Shown: positions 15,401 to 23,213 of the stretch, piece by piece
How the letters are laid out: each line of letters starts with the position of its first letter
Position numbering within the stretch: the stretch's first letter is position 1
From: Saprospiraceae bacterium
GTDB taxonomy: Bacteria; Bacteroidota; Bacteroidia; Chitinophagales; Saprospiraceae
Direction: 5' to 3'
Length of the DNA: 64,000 nucleotides
Assembly (NCBI GenBank): GCA_016787575.1
Contig: JAEUUO010000019.1
Location: forward strand, 1-64,000
Notes under the pieces: generated by a model
What the model saw: only the letters and a program-made list of their open reading frames with translations
Told to the model about the DNA's origin: nothing
The model's database searches: none
Position numbers and translations under genes: made by a program

Positions 15401-15826
15401 CGTAAAATTGGTGATTCCATTTGGACAAGAAGATTGTTGTATTTGGAGACAGAGCTTAACTTGAAGCCTTTGGATCCAAATTCAGAATATGAGCTTCAAA
15501 TTCTAACAATTTGTGATGATGATAACCTGGGAAAATGGTCGCCTGTTGTAAAATTTACTACATTAGGAACTACCTCTGCAAAAAATTTAGAGCAAACGCA
15601 TTTTAAGATTGTTCCAACTTTGGTAGATAAAGAAGTTCAAGTTCTTTCCAATAAGAATTTCACAACAAGTGATTTTATTATTTATAATTTAAATGGGGAT
15701 AAAATCATGTCAGGAAACTTAAATGCAAACGGACAGATTCAACTTGAGCATTTGACTGCAGGTTTTTACACGATACAATTTATTTTGAAAGGCATGAAGT
15801 ATCAATGTAAATTTATTAAACTGTAG
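12416..15826 (+). CDS. Giant secreted protein with about ten Fn3-like repeats and T9SS sorting domain
   Basis: The product (1136 residues from ATG 12416; an ATG at 12395 adds seven) has a signal peptide ending near LISQSC. It then repeats a module of roughly 90-110 residues about ten times, each opening with a C-x-x-P type motif (CLKPVSDFG, CEPTSGAIS, CNVPEMNDV, CAKPNRLNV, CFEPYTSQL, CVEPSTDNF) and containing F+YRK..G...W and LxPNTxYEFQ(V/C)...C patterns typical of fibronectin type III domains in Bacteroidota secreted proteins. The C-terminal 75 residues are a T9SS type A sorting domain (FIIYNLNGDKIMSG, LTAGFYTIQFI). Paired cysteines in most modules suggest disulfides. Likely a surface or released adhesin; ligand unknown. 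Confidence 0.85.
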   Translation: MNSFSFKALVCSFTFYMLLSSELISQSCNNLKAENIETGFDWGASFNVNVSVERHRFSVFRPNKTEIRYRKDGTSTWTNRSAAGRLTSYWPSIEYSYDCLIQFLLPADGSLYEMQARLDCDTEGTGNWVNKNFRMPCSADRTDDLEFVEGNVITIEDDYADEGWLSDDEGRTFFRKVNFQNGKVVFSDLAENYPYQYKQRIRCDNQSWSNFSNTAETISECNKPRNNEISFNLKQMDSRLEVTCAKPATLFEFKYKRKGNSLWYSSNEISRSNFTIPDVLSPGDTYEVQCKVACGQWNTWTEYSNVIEYTVPVDCLKPVSDFGSKDITNHEATLYCRGDHQGGVVEGHLFRYRKTSNPNWIERESVSNSFTLSNLDPNSEYEFEVQHQCVANFNSRWSDTKMFTTDRNCEPTSGAISIINVSYTSALLRCSQTEREGYIWEVKRVVDGRKILTTSLQTDNEYLLETLEQGEEYEVRLKLYCNPDYSNYTEPVSFTTLTCNVPEMNDVSVDNITNTSAYFNFAGNILEGIEWQYRKSGNANWKKYNSRVNLTLIDSLVANTDYEYRCRSKCEDNPASYSDWTEIQNFKTNCDAFIENFSGVGINQITVHANNAHADEYSFRYRMSGSGLWTQSQSQPQRQFTAINLMPDTEYEFQVQSFCNNLFSSWSESAFMSTDELMVQPCAKPNRLNVAATNITSSSARLNNFRNDVDAYYFRYFDGANWITSSELNVGYYDINSLQENTRYYYQARVKCGNTLSEWSDTLRFRTLESVVSLASGCFEPYTSQLVPLLITTNSALLLCDEDDSELFQFRYKDSSSTVWIETISDVSNRNQISGLSPNTVYEFQCKLYCNGKFGQYSGSRYFKTQSIAPCVEPSTDNFIILRAGPDYAQTYSLNLSKRYQYRYRPIEDSIWTYTDTSFRALKIIPELKYATSYAIQFRHECNANQMTDFSNVKLFSTLPFCPSLSQSSILIKNIEKNAAVLQLNSTATAHLIRIRKIGDSIWTRRLLYLETELNLKPLDPNSEYELQILTICDDDNLGKWSPVVKFTTLGTTSAKNLEQTHFKIVPTLVDKEVQVLSNKNFTTSDFIIYNLNGDKIMSGNLNANGQIQLEHLTAGFYTIQFILKGMKYQCKFIKL

Positions 15827-15900
15827 TTTCAAAAAAATTTAAATTATATAAGAACTTTAAAATTACTTAAACATTAATCGGTTTAAATTAATAAAGACCA

Positions 15901-15954
15901 AATTCGTAATCCTTAATTCCCAATTCTTAATTTTTAATTCTTAATTCTTAATTT
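15901..15954. repeat. AT-rich dispersed repeat, copy 2
   Basis: A string of TTAATTC/TTAATTT words lies between two convergent genes. It resembles the reverse complement of 8371-8410. The gap 15827-15954 holds no gene and no GC stem typical of a terminator. Confidence 0.6.
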
Positions 15955-16530
15955 TCATATATTCGGTCCTCGCTGCAATTTAAAACTGATTTCAATGCGC
16001 ACCGATTCGCGACCTGAATTTCCATTGGATCGGTAATCTAAGAAATTGGTAAAAAAGAAATTGCCTTCAATTGCTCCGCCTTCTGGACCGTAATTTGTAA
16101 TTGCAATAGCTATATCTTTTGGTATGGCTGTAATGAATTCATCACCATTGCTGTAAATTAATTGCATGTCACCAGATTTGGAAACATTCGGATCATTGGC
16201 GAAGACACTTAAAAAGTTTCCGGTAACGGTATCGCCTCTCCAGGCCCAATTGATAAAGCTGCTGTTGTCAAGAGCAGTGCCCATACTTTCCTGAATGGGT
16301 TGGATCAAAACTTTGTTAATCTGTTGGACTGATAAAAACTGATGGTCGTAAGTATGATTGTCACTGATTAAATTGAAATTCTTTCCGGCAAATTTACCTG
16401 ATAAAATACTGATACGAATTTCACTCGGCCCTTGAAAACTATCTGGATTGGTTGGGTCGATCGTACAGGTACCTAATCCTAAGCAAATTAAAAGGAACAG
16501 AGCATAATAAAAATAATTAGCTGATCTCAT
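15955..16530 (-). CDS. Small lipoprotein, last gene of the ccmEF chain
   Basis: From ATG 16530 the product has 191 residues with signal peptide MRSANYFYYALFLLICLGLGTC, lipobox LGTC, then TIDPTNPD. The rest is beta-rich without a recognised family: SEIRISILSGKFAGKNF, WAWRGDTVTGNFLSVF, and GGAIEGNFFFTNF followed by SVRIEISFKL. A start eight codons further upstream is possible but weakens the signal peptide. It overlaps the preceding 81-codon gene by 14 bp and is translated in another frame, so it is probably coupled to it. Function unknown. Confidence 0.75.
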   Translation of the reverse strand: MRSANYFYYALFLLICLGLGTCTIDPTNPDSFQGPSEIRISILSGKFAGKNFNLISDNHTYDHQFLSVQQINKVLIQPIQESMGTALDNSSFINWAWRGDTVTGNFLSVFANDPNVSKSGDMQLIYSNGDEFITAIPKDIAIAITNYGPEGGAIEGNFFFTNFLDYRSNGNSGRESVRIEISFKLQRGPNI

Positions 16531-16762
16531 GGGAACGAATTTTATAGCTTGCATTCATTGCATTGAATATTTGATAAATATCCTTAATCCAGGCATCTGT
16601 AGTGAGTTTTACAGCGTCCTCAAAATTTGAAAATTTATCAGTCTCTAAAAATTTATAGATTTGTTCAAAGGGTCCTATTTCAAATTTAAGTATCAATTTA
16701 TTCCCTGATTTAAAAACTGTAATTAGCAATTCAGGATGTGGAATCTGCCCCAGAATTCTCAT
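16517..16762 (-). CDS. Small hypothetical protein of 81 residues inside the overlapping gene chain
   Basis: This short frame overlaps the end of the DUF2520 gene by 32 bp and the start of the lipoprotein gene by 14 bp, all on the same strand, which supports it as a real coupled gene. It reads LLITVFKSGNKLILKFEIGPFEQIYKF, then a helical half (FSNFEDAVKLTTDAWIKDIYQIF) without signal peptide or membrane segment. No family is recognised. It may be a small cytoplasmic partner of a neighbour. Confidence 0.55.
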   Translation of the reverse strand: MRILGQIPHPELLITVFKSGNKLILKFEIGPFEQIYKFLETDKFSNFEDAVKLTTDAWIKDIYQIFNAMNASYKIRSHEIS

Positions 16763-17540
16763 GTTTAAATGTTTGTTCTATTATTTGCGAATATTTTTTA
16801 TACAAAGAACGGTATTCCGGAAATTCTGAAACCAAGAGCCGAATGTGTTTTTCAATGGTTTGCATATCTCCTCTTTTTGCCGGACCGGTTTGTGAATTGA
16901 TAGGATCTAAGCGGAATGCTTTGTCAACAGTTTCAATCATTAAACTGTGTAAAACTTCAAATGGTACCTGTGCAATGTCCAATATTTTTTTTGCAGCTAA
17001 CAGATTGTAGTTTGAAAAATTATTGGCAAACACAGACGCTAAATGCAAATGAGTTCGCATTTGGTCATTCATTTCATAAAGCTGGCTGCTTAAACTTTGT
17101 GCAAGTGGACGAAGTATGCTCTTGGCTTCGTCACTCCCTTCAATAAAAATAGGAATGTGAGTCCAGTCTAATTCTTTAAATTTACTGAAAGTCTGTAAAG
17201 GATAAAATAAACTCCTGTTTGTAAAATAGGAAGCGATTCGGTCCGGACTGTTTACACCAGAGCTGTGGGCAATAATAACATCTGCTTCTAATTTTTTGGA
17301 TAATTCCTGACTCAGTCTTTCAATAGCATCGTCTTTAATACAAATGAGATAAACCTGTGCATGGCTATTGATTTGGTCCAATTGGTTGATTGCTTGAGCT
17401 TGTAATCTTTCAGCCAGAATTTTGGCATGATCAAAATCTCTTGAATATACTTGAAGAATACGATGTCCGGATGCCAATAGTTTTTTACCAAGTGCAGTTG
17501 CCAGATTGCCGGATCCGATTAATACAATATCACGATGCAT
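16731..17540 (-). CDS. Rossmann-fold oxidoreductase-like protein with DUF2520 domain
   Basis: The 269-residue product begins with a dinucleotide-binding fingerprint IVLIGSGNLATALGKKL (G-x-G-x-x-A) of the ProC/F420-dependent NADP oxidoreductase type, followed near residue 95 by IIAHSSGV and at 110-120 by FYPLQTFSK. The C-terminal half carries the DUF2520 all-helical pattern: HLHLASVFANNFSNYNLLAA and GPAKRGDMQTIEKHI. Substrate is unknown. It overlaps the ccmF stop by 11 bp. DUF2520 genes occur widely in Bacteroidota; nothing here links the protein chemically to heme maturation beyond the shared transcript. Confidence 0.85.
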   Translation of the reverse strand: MHRDIVLIGSGNLATALGKKLLASGHRILQVYSRDFDHAKILAERLQAQAINQLDQINSHAQVYLICIKDDAIERLSQELSKKLEADVIIAHSSGVNSPDRIASYFTNRSLFYPLQTFSKFKELDWTHIPIFIEGSDEAKSILRPLAQSLSSQLYEMNDQMRTHLHLASVFANNFSNYNLLAAKKILDIAQVPFEVLHSLMIETVDKAFRLDPINSQTGPAKRGDMQTIEKHIRLLVSEFPEYRSLYKKYSQIIEQTFKHENSGADSTS

Positions 17541-20355
17541 CGCGCTTGTTTTTGATTTTTGTATAGGATGCCAATAACAAACCTGACAACATCAATATAC
17601 TGCCAAACCATACCAAATTTATCCAGGGAAATTCAATGACCTGAATAACAATAAAATCATTGCGGACAGCATTTTCTGCTACCAGTATTGGTAATTGGAG
17701 TTTTGACAAATCGGAATGAACAAAATAATCAAAACCCATTTCCTCAGTTTGCGGATTTATTTTTGAAAAACGAAGTGTAATTCCCGGACTAATAGCACTG
17801 ACTGGCAAAGAAATGATCTGATTCCCTCTTATTAAATATATTGGCTTCAACAATACGGTCTGAGATCCATTGGTAAATTCAATTTCTGCAGCAACAGCTA
17901 TCTCATCTTCTTTAGGGACATAGATTTCAGGATCGATGTCTCTGCTTATCGTATTAAGTTTAAGAAATTTTCCTTGGCCAAGTTCGACTTTTTGACCTTT
18001 TTTTATCAATAAGTGCTCAAAGGGTATGTTTTCCCATTTCGGATTAACAAGATCATAAATTGTATCCGGAATTTGAATTCTAACTCGATACGCATCGAGT
18101 TGGTAAGGAAATTTATAAACCAAATTCTGTCGAAATAGAATTCCTGGACTCGCAGTTTTTGCCTCTTTATCTTCCAGGTTTTTTACTTTCAATTTGAATT
18201 GTAATTTTTGATCTCCTGATTTAAATTCGAAATCTTTTGCAGCGAAATCAGTTAATATACTATCCAGAATTATAAAGTGATTCTTGGTATAAATGGTATC
18301 TTTTAATTTGCAGAAATACAATTCGTATTTTAGACTGTCCTCTGCTTTTTTTGCTGCTTCAACATCGGTCTGTGTTTGAGGAATTTGTGCAATCAATGAA
18401 AATACATCTCGATTTAAATAATGCTTTGTTGATGGGTTTGCTGCAGCTACTTTGGTTAGTTTATTGTCATATTGAACTTCAGGATATAATTTAAAGTGTT
18501 CAGTTTTGTTATTCAGCGAATCTTCTTTCCAAAAATCGAGTTCGTAAATTCTGCTTTTATTGATAAAAGTGTCTGAAGAATAATTTACCCAATAACCATT
18601 CATAAACATCTTTTGGTCTTTTATTAAAGTAAGGTGTTTAGAGATGTCATCTTCTGACCAGTTTTCCAATAAGTCGCGTTGTGCAAATTCATTGGTAGAT
18701 ATAATGCGCTTGTTAATACCTGTAAATAAAATACCCAACAATAAAATGCCAAATCCACCATGCGAACAAACCAATGCTGATTGAAGTGGATTAAATCGAA
18801 TGCTACGAATTAAATATAAAGCGGAGCTACAAATTGCAAACCAGGCTGATCCCAATAATAATAAATGACTCCAGTGTAATTTTTCAAATGAATAATAACT
18901 AATCCAGCTGAGTCCAATTGAAATTAACAGGCTTATTGAAACAGAAACTAAAAACGACTTGCCTAATTTTAAAGTTCGTTCACCAAGATAACGCAAGTAA
19001 ACAGAAATAGAGGAGAGCAGTGCTACCAGTACCCCAATCCAGAGTTGATATTGATTGTGATGCTTTATGGGTTCAAGAGGAGGGCTCCGGTGCCAGGATT
19101 CCATGGAGTAATTGAACAGCTTTCCAAATTGATCCAGAATTTTATTATAAACCGGTATCGAAGTTGTAAAACTAATTAATAGAGCACTAAACAACAATAC
19201 CAGGCTGCCAATAAACATCCAGAATTCGCGTGAATGAAATTGCTCTTCCTGTTCTTTCTGAGGAATTAATTTATATCTGGAAATAAAATATGCTAAAGGT
19301 ATTGAGCTCACCACTACACAAAAGAAAACCAATTGCCATTCCAATCCCATTTGGGTGAATGCATGGGCTGAGCTATCACCTAAAATCCCACTTCGTGTTA
19401 AAAACGAAGAATACACAACGAGTATAAAAGATAAAAAATACAAACTCATCGTTGCGCCTACAGAAAATCCGGTTGATTTTGCAACCAGATTTGTATGTAT
19501 TCCTGCAATTAAAACAATCCAAGGAACCAATGACATGTTTTCAACAGGATCCCAGGCCCAATAACCGCCAAAACTTAATGCTTCATAGGCCCAGGCGCCC
19601 CCCATTAATATTCCGGTTCCTAAAATAAATCCAGAAAAAAGAGCCCAGGGCAATACAGGTTTTAACCAATTGGAAAAATCTTTCTCCATGATTCCACTCA
19701 ATGCATATGCAAATGGAATTATGGTTGAAGCAAATCCTAAGAACAAGGTTGGAGGATGAATAATCATCCAATAATTTTGAAGCAAAGGGTTTAATCCATT
19801 GCCCTTAATTAATTGCGTGTATTCGGCGTTGTTAAATAATGGGATATCCATCATGTGACGGAGCAATGCAAAAGGACTGCTTCCTATGCGGCTTTCACCG
19901 ACATATATCCCTAAAAGCATGCTGCTCAAAATCAAATTGACCGCTAATATTATTGATAATATACTATGATCAAAACGGGATCTGAAACGAAAGAAAAACA
20001 ATCCTAATACGCAATTCCAAAACATCCACAATAAAAAACTACCTTCCTGTCCTTCCCAAAATGCAGACAAAATGTATTTCGTTGGTAATTCATCGGAAAC
20101 GTGTGCCCAAACGTAATTGTATTCGTAATAATGTTGACTCATCATAAAAAAGATGAGCCCGATTATTGAAAATATACTGGTCAGATGGATTAAAAACAAC
20201 CAATGCAATACTTTTTTCCAACTATCTGAAAATTGTTTACGATTGAGAATAAAAGCTGTAAGCGCAAACAATGCAGAAATAAAAGCAAGGCAAACTAAAA
20301 AATGGCCCGTGTAATGAATCCATAAATGTTCACCAACATATTGGATGGACTTCAT
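17530..20355 (-). CDS. ccmF: Cytochrome c heme lyase subunit CcmF
   Basis: CcmF is the membrane synthetase that attaches heme from holo-CcmE to apocytochrome c. The 941-residue product has many membrane segments and the tryptophan-rich WWD domain (GGYWAWDPVENMSLVPWI, residues 263-280). Conserved histidines around HPPTLFLGF (about 200) and IHTNL (about 287) and the N-terminal WEGQEGSFLLW match the family. It is longer than the Proteobacterial form (about 650) because of a large periplasmic part at residues 570-900, ahead of a last membrane helix (INLVWFGSILMLSGLLLASY). The start codon overlaps the ccmE stop by four bases (ATGA). No ccmA, B, C, G or H is in the window. Confidence 0.93.
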   Translation of the reverse strand: MKSIQYVGEHLWIHYTGHFLVCLAFISALFALTAFILNRKQFSDSWKKVLHWLFLIHLTSIFSIIGLIFFMMSQHYYEYNYVWAHVSDELPTKYILSAFWEGQEGSFLLWMFWNCVLGLFFFRFRSRFDHSILSIILAVNLILSSMLLGIYVGESRIGSSPFALLRHMMDIPLFNNAEYTQLIKGNGLNPLLQNYWMIIHPPTLFLGFASTIIPFAYALSGIMEKDFSNWLKPVLPWALFSGFILGTGILMGGAWAYEALSFGGYWAWDPVENMSLVPWIVLIAGIHTNLVAKSTGFSVGATMSLYFLSFILVVYSSFLTRSGILGDSSAHAFTQMGLEWQLVFFCVVVSSIPLAYFISRYKLIPQKEQEEQFHSREFWMFIGSLVLLFSALLISFTTSIPVYNKILDQFGKLFNYSMESWHRSPPLEPIKHHNQYQLWIGVLVALLSSISVYLRYLGERTLKLGKSFLVSVSISLLISIGLSWISYYSFEKLHWSHLLLLGSAWFAICSSALYLIRSIRFNPLQSALVCSHGGFGILLLGILFTGINKRIISTNEFAQRDLLENWSEDDISKHLTLIKDQKMFMNGYWVNYSSDTFINKSRIYELDFWKEDSLNNKTEHFKLYPEVQYDNKLTKVAAANPSTKHYLNRDVFSLIAQIPQTQTDVEAAKKAEDSLKYELYFCKLKDTIYTKNHFIILDSILTDFAAKDFEFKSGDQKLQFKLKVKNLEDKEAKTASPGILFRQNLVYKFPYQLDAYRVRIQIPDTIYDLVNPKWENIPFEHLLIKKGQKVELGQGKFLKLNTISRDIDPEIYVPKEDEIAVAAEIEFTNGSQTVLLKPIYLIRGNQIISLPVSAISPGITLRFSKINPQTEEMGFDYFVHSDLSKLQLPILVAENAVRNDFIVIQVIEFPWINLVWFGSILMLSGLLLASYTKIKNKRDAS

Positions 20356-20750
20356 AGGGCAGTAGTGGACTTAATATAAATTTCTTCGTCTTTATATTTT
20401 GATGGACATTTTAGTAACATCGATTTTGCTAAAAAAACATCGTCTTTCATGCTTCCTGTTAAAACAACCTGCTCAGACAATTCAAAATCCTGAGGTTTTG
20501 GAGCATTGAGGATGACTTTTTTGGTTATGCCATCTTTATCTGTGAGATAAAAACTGAAATAGTTGGCATCTTTTTCGGGTTGGTAATAGATTTCCTGATC
20601 TTTTGCCAAGGTTCCAACCAATTTAACTTGATCTCCACTCTTCGCAGCTTTATTGAATGTGGCGTAGGTTGAAAAATCTTTGGAGACTGAAATCAACAAT
20701 ACAATTGCTATAGCAATCAGACTTAATGTAAAAACTAAGGATTTTTTCAT
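20352..20750 (-). CDS. ccmE: Heme chaperone CcmE, cysteine (CxxxY) variant
   Basis: CcmE carries heme covalently in the periplasm and hands it to CcmF. The 132-residue product (ATG 20750) has an N-terminal membrane anchor, then an OB-fold: VKLVGTLAKDQEIYYQ, YFSFYLTDKDG, VVLTGSMKDDVFLAKSMLLKC. The heme-binding site reads C115-P-S-K-Y119 instead of the H-x-x-x-Y of enterobacterial CcmE. Such CxxxY forms belong to the variant Ccm system described for some bacteria and archaea. ATG 20750 is chosen because a consensus -7 box ends seven bases before it; three codons upstream there is another ATG. Confidence 0.9.
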   Translation of the reverse strand: MKKSLVFTLSLIAIAIVLLISVSKDFSTYATFNKAAKSGDQVKLVGTLAKDQEIYYQPEKDANYFSFYLTDKDGITKKVILNAPKPQDFELSEQVVLTGSMKDDVFLAKSMLLKCPSKYKDEEIYIKSTTAL

Positions 20751-20756
20751 TGAATG

Positions 20757-20764
20757 CAAATTTA
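20757..20764 (-). promoter_or_regulatory. Promoter -7 element of the ccmE operon
   Basis: On the minus strand TAAATTTG matches TAnnTTTG exactly and ends six bases before ATG 20750, leaving essentially no leader. The operon ccmE-ccmF-DUF2520-81 aa-lipoprotein would start here. Confidence 0.55.
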
Positions 20765-20861
20765 AGTAGAATACGACATTATCATTAATCTTAACGAAGC
20801 ATTAAATGACATTCTTCCAATTAAGAACGAGATGAATGTTATTAAGTTGGCCTTGACCGCT

Positions 20862-20869
20862 TACTTTTG
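20862..20869 (+). promoter_or_regulatory. Promoter -7 element of the FtsE-like ATPase gene
   Basis: TACTTTTG matches TAnnTTTG and lies 14 bases before ATG 20884. It is divergent from the ccmE promoter about 100 bp away. TTG at 20847-20849 is too close to be a normal -33 element. Confidence 0.55.
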
Positions 20870-20883
20870 TGAATTCTAATGCT

Positions 20884-21546
20884 ATGTCAAAACACATTAT
20901 CCAAGCCATTAATTTCAATGCATCTTATCCTGATAAGGAACTAATTAGCGGATTAAACTGGACCGTCGAAGAACAGGACTGGATTGAACTAACAGGGCCT
21001 AATGGTACGGGTAAAACCTCATTATTTAATGCCTTTTATGGTATGCCCATGAGCTTAAATGGACAACTCAGCGTTTTAGACTTTTCTCTCAATCCAATCA
21101 GCAAGGAAGATCTCTCAGCCTTAAGACGTAAAATTGGCTATGCCAGGCAAAATTTGCAACTCATTTCAGAGAAGACGGTCAGAGCCAATTTAGTAATGGC
21201 ATTGCACGCAGCAGACCGTATTCAGGATTTCGATGCGCAAATTCAATGGATTCTCAATGCCCTTGGTATTGCAGACAAAATAAAATATACCCTAAATATG
21301 CTCTCTCAAGGTGAACAACACCTGATTGCAATTGCCAGGGCTTTGATTCACAAGCCTAAATTGCTATTAATTGACCAAAGTCTTGATTATCTGGATGATG
21401 CAAGTCGAAATACTGTAATCCAACTCGTCCAAAATGCCCGAGAAACCGATCGGCTTACCATCATTTCAAGTGCTTTGAACAGCTGGGCCAATGAAATCAA
21501 CAATTGCAAATCCTTTAAATTGGAAAATGGGGGATTAAGCGATTAA
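20884..21546 (+). CDS. FtsE-like ABC ATPase with degenerate catalytic site
   Basis: The 220-residue product is a lone nucleotide-binding domain. Walker A GPNGTGKTS (38-46), Q-loop Gln89 and the signature LSQGEQ (140-145) are present, but Walker B reads LLLIDQ (Gln165 for the catalytic Glu) and the switch region reads IISSAL (195-198) without histidine. The Q-loop surroundings (LQLISEKTVRANL) resemble FtsE (LLxDRTVxxNV), the divisome ATPase; no FtsX or other permease is adjacent, and the gene is divergent from ccmEF. It should bind ATP but hydrolyse it poorly. The GTG at 20869 is rejected because it lies inside the promoter box. Confidence 0.75.
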   Translation: MSKHIIQAINFNASYPDKELISGLNWTVEEQDWIELTGPNGTGKTSLFNAFYGMPMSLNGQLSVLDFSLNPISKEDLSALRRKIGYARQNLQLISEKTVRANLVMALHAADRIQDFDAQIQWILNALGIADKIKYTLNMLSQGEQHLIAIARALIHKPKLLLIDQSLDYLDDASRNTVIQLVQNARETDRLTIISSALNSWANEINNCKSFKLENGGLSD

Positions 21547-21662
21547 GCTGTTTTGTCTAAAGTGGAATAAGTAAAAGAGCCTCTTAACCCCGAATCTGCA
21601 GTCAGTAATTAGCAATCAGTAGTCTTTAAAGAAAATGCTAAGTTAATAATTAAAAGTTTTTC

Positions 21663-21750
21663 TCTGAACCTTCTAGCCTCTAAGCTTTCCAGCCATTCAG
21701 CTAATCAGACTTCCTGTCCTCTTCTCCTCTTTGCCTCTTCTCCATTTCCT
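21663..21750. repeat. Pyrimidine-rich intergenic repeat before ffh
   Basis: Words such as CCTCTTCTCCTCTTTGCC and TAGCCTCTAAG fill the gap before the ffh promoter. They resemble the strings at 2838-2860 and 23214-23262. The rest of the gap 21547-21662 shows no gene or hairpin. Confidence 0.6.
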
Positions 21751-21758
21751 TAAAATAT

Positions 21759-21766
21759 TATCTTTG
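21759..21766 (+). promoter_or_regulatory. Promoter -7 element of ffh, probably leaderless
   Basis: TATCTTTG is identical to the rpsO box and ends only four bases before the ffh ATG, so transcription should begin at or within a base or two of the start codon. Confidence 0.65.
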
Positions 21767-21770
21767 CCTC

Positions 21771-23108
21771 ATGTTTGAAAGTTTAAATGAACGCCTGGAA
21801 TCGGCCCTTAAGACCATAAAAGGAGAAGCCCGATTAACGGAATTAAATATTGCAGAGTCCATCAAAGAAATTCGAAGGGCCCTGGTAGAAGCAGATGTAA
21901 ATTACAGGATTGCCAAAGATTTTACGGATAAAATTAAGGATCAGGCTTTAGGCACCAAAAACGTTTTGAATTCGATTAAACCAGGTGAATTGATGGTTAA
22001 AATCGTAATGGATGAATTGGTTGAGCTCATGGGAGGACAGGCTGCCGGCCTGAATTTAAATGGGAACCCGGCCGTTGTATTAATAGCTGGCCTTCAAGGA
22101 TCCGGTAAAACAACTTTTTCGGGTAAACTGGCTCTTTTCTTAAAATCTAAGAAAAACAAGAAAATTCTATTAACTGCTTGTGACGTCTATCGTCCGGCTG
22201 CTATTGATCAATTGACTGTATTGGCCGAGCAAGTAGGTGTTGAAATATATAAGGATCTGGAACAAAAGGACCCGGTTCAAATTGCAAAAAATGCCATAGA
22301 GTTTGCCCGAAATCAAAAAATAGACATAGTCATTGTAGATACCGCAGGTAGAACCTCTGTAGATGAAGAAATGATGGATGAAATTGAGCGGATAAAGCAC
22401 AGCATCCAGCCATCAGAGACCTTGTTTGTAGTGGATTCCATGACCGGGCAAGATGCAGTGAATACGGCACTGGCTTTTCACAATCGCATTCAATACGATG
22501 GAGTCGTTTTAACAAAATTGGATGGAGATACCCGCGGTGGAGCGGCACTTTCAATAAAATATACCATTGGCAAGCCGATTAAGTTTGTTTCAATGGGTGA
22601 AAAAATGGAAACCCTCGATGTGTTTTATCCTGAAAGGATGGCACAGCGAATTTTAGGAATGGGGGATATAGTCAGTTTAGTTGAAAAAGCCCAGGAACAG
22701 TTTGACGAAACCGAAGCTAAGAAAATCGAAAAAAAGATCAAACAAAATAAATTTGATTTTAATGATTTTGTAATTCAGCTTCAGCAAATCAAAAAAATGG
22801 GAGACTTAAAAAGTCTGCTTGGAATGATACCCGGGGCTGGAAAAATGTTGAAAGATGTCAATATTGATGACAAAGCCTTTAGCAAAGTAGAAGCTATCAT
22901 TCAATCCATGACACCCCAGGAACGTGCAAATCCGGAGTTGTTAAATATGTCAAGAAAAAATCGAATTGCTTCGGGAAGCGGTAAAACCATCCATGAAGTA
23001 AATGCTTTTATAAAGCAATTCGAAGAAATGCGAAAAATGATGTTCATGTTTTCCAAAGGGCAGGGCATGGGAAATATGATGAATCAAATGCGGAATATGA
23101 GACGATAG
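21771..23108 (+). CDS. ffh: Signal recognition particle protein Ffh (SRP54)
   Basis: Ffh binds signal sequences at the ribosome and, with SRP RNA and FtsY, brings proteins to the membrane. The 445-residue product has the N-domain helix bundle (1-90), the GTPase G-domain with P-loop GLQGSGKTT (about 107-115), DTAGR (about 190) and TKLDGD (about 247), and a C-terminal methionine-rich M-domain ending in GQGMGNMMNQMRNMRR. Length is normal. The start ATG follows a consensus -7 box after four bases. The SRP RNA gene was not found in the window. Confidence 0.97.
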   Translation: MFESLNERLESALKTIKGEARLTELNIAESIKEIRRALVEADVNYRIAKDFTDKIKDQALGTKNVLNSIKPGELMVKIVMDELVELMGGQAAGLNLNGNPAVVLIAGLQGSGKTTFSGKLALFLKSKKNKKILLTACDVYRPAAIDQLTVLAEQVGVEIYKDLEQKDPVQIAKNAIEFARNQKIDIVIVDTAGRTSVDEEMMDEIERIKHSIQPSETLFVVDSMTGQDAVNTALAFHNRIQYDGVVLTKLDGDTRGGAALSIKYTIGKPIKFVSMGEKMETLDVFYPERMAQRILGMGDIVSLVEKAQEQFDETEAKKIEKKIKQNKFDFNDFVIQLQQIKKMGDLKSLLGMIPGAGKMLKDVNIDDKAFSKVEAIIQSMTPQERANPELLNMSRKNRIASGSGKTIHEVNAFIKQFEEMRKMMFMFSKGQGMGNMMNQMRNMRR

Positions 23109-23213
23109 CGAACTTAGGAATCAAATCTTAATCGAATTAAGGACAATTGCTCAATTGTTAAGGAAAAATCCAAGTAACATTACTCATTGTAAATTGATAA
23201 TTGAACATAAAAG

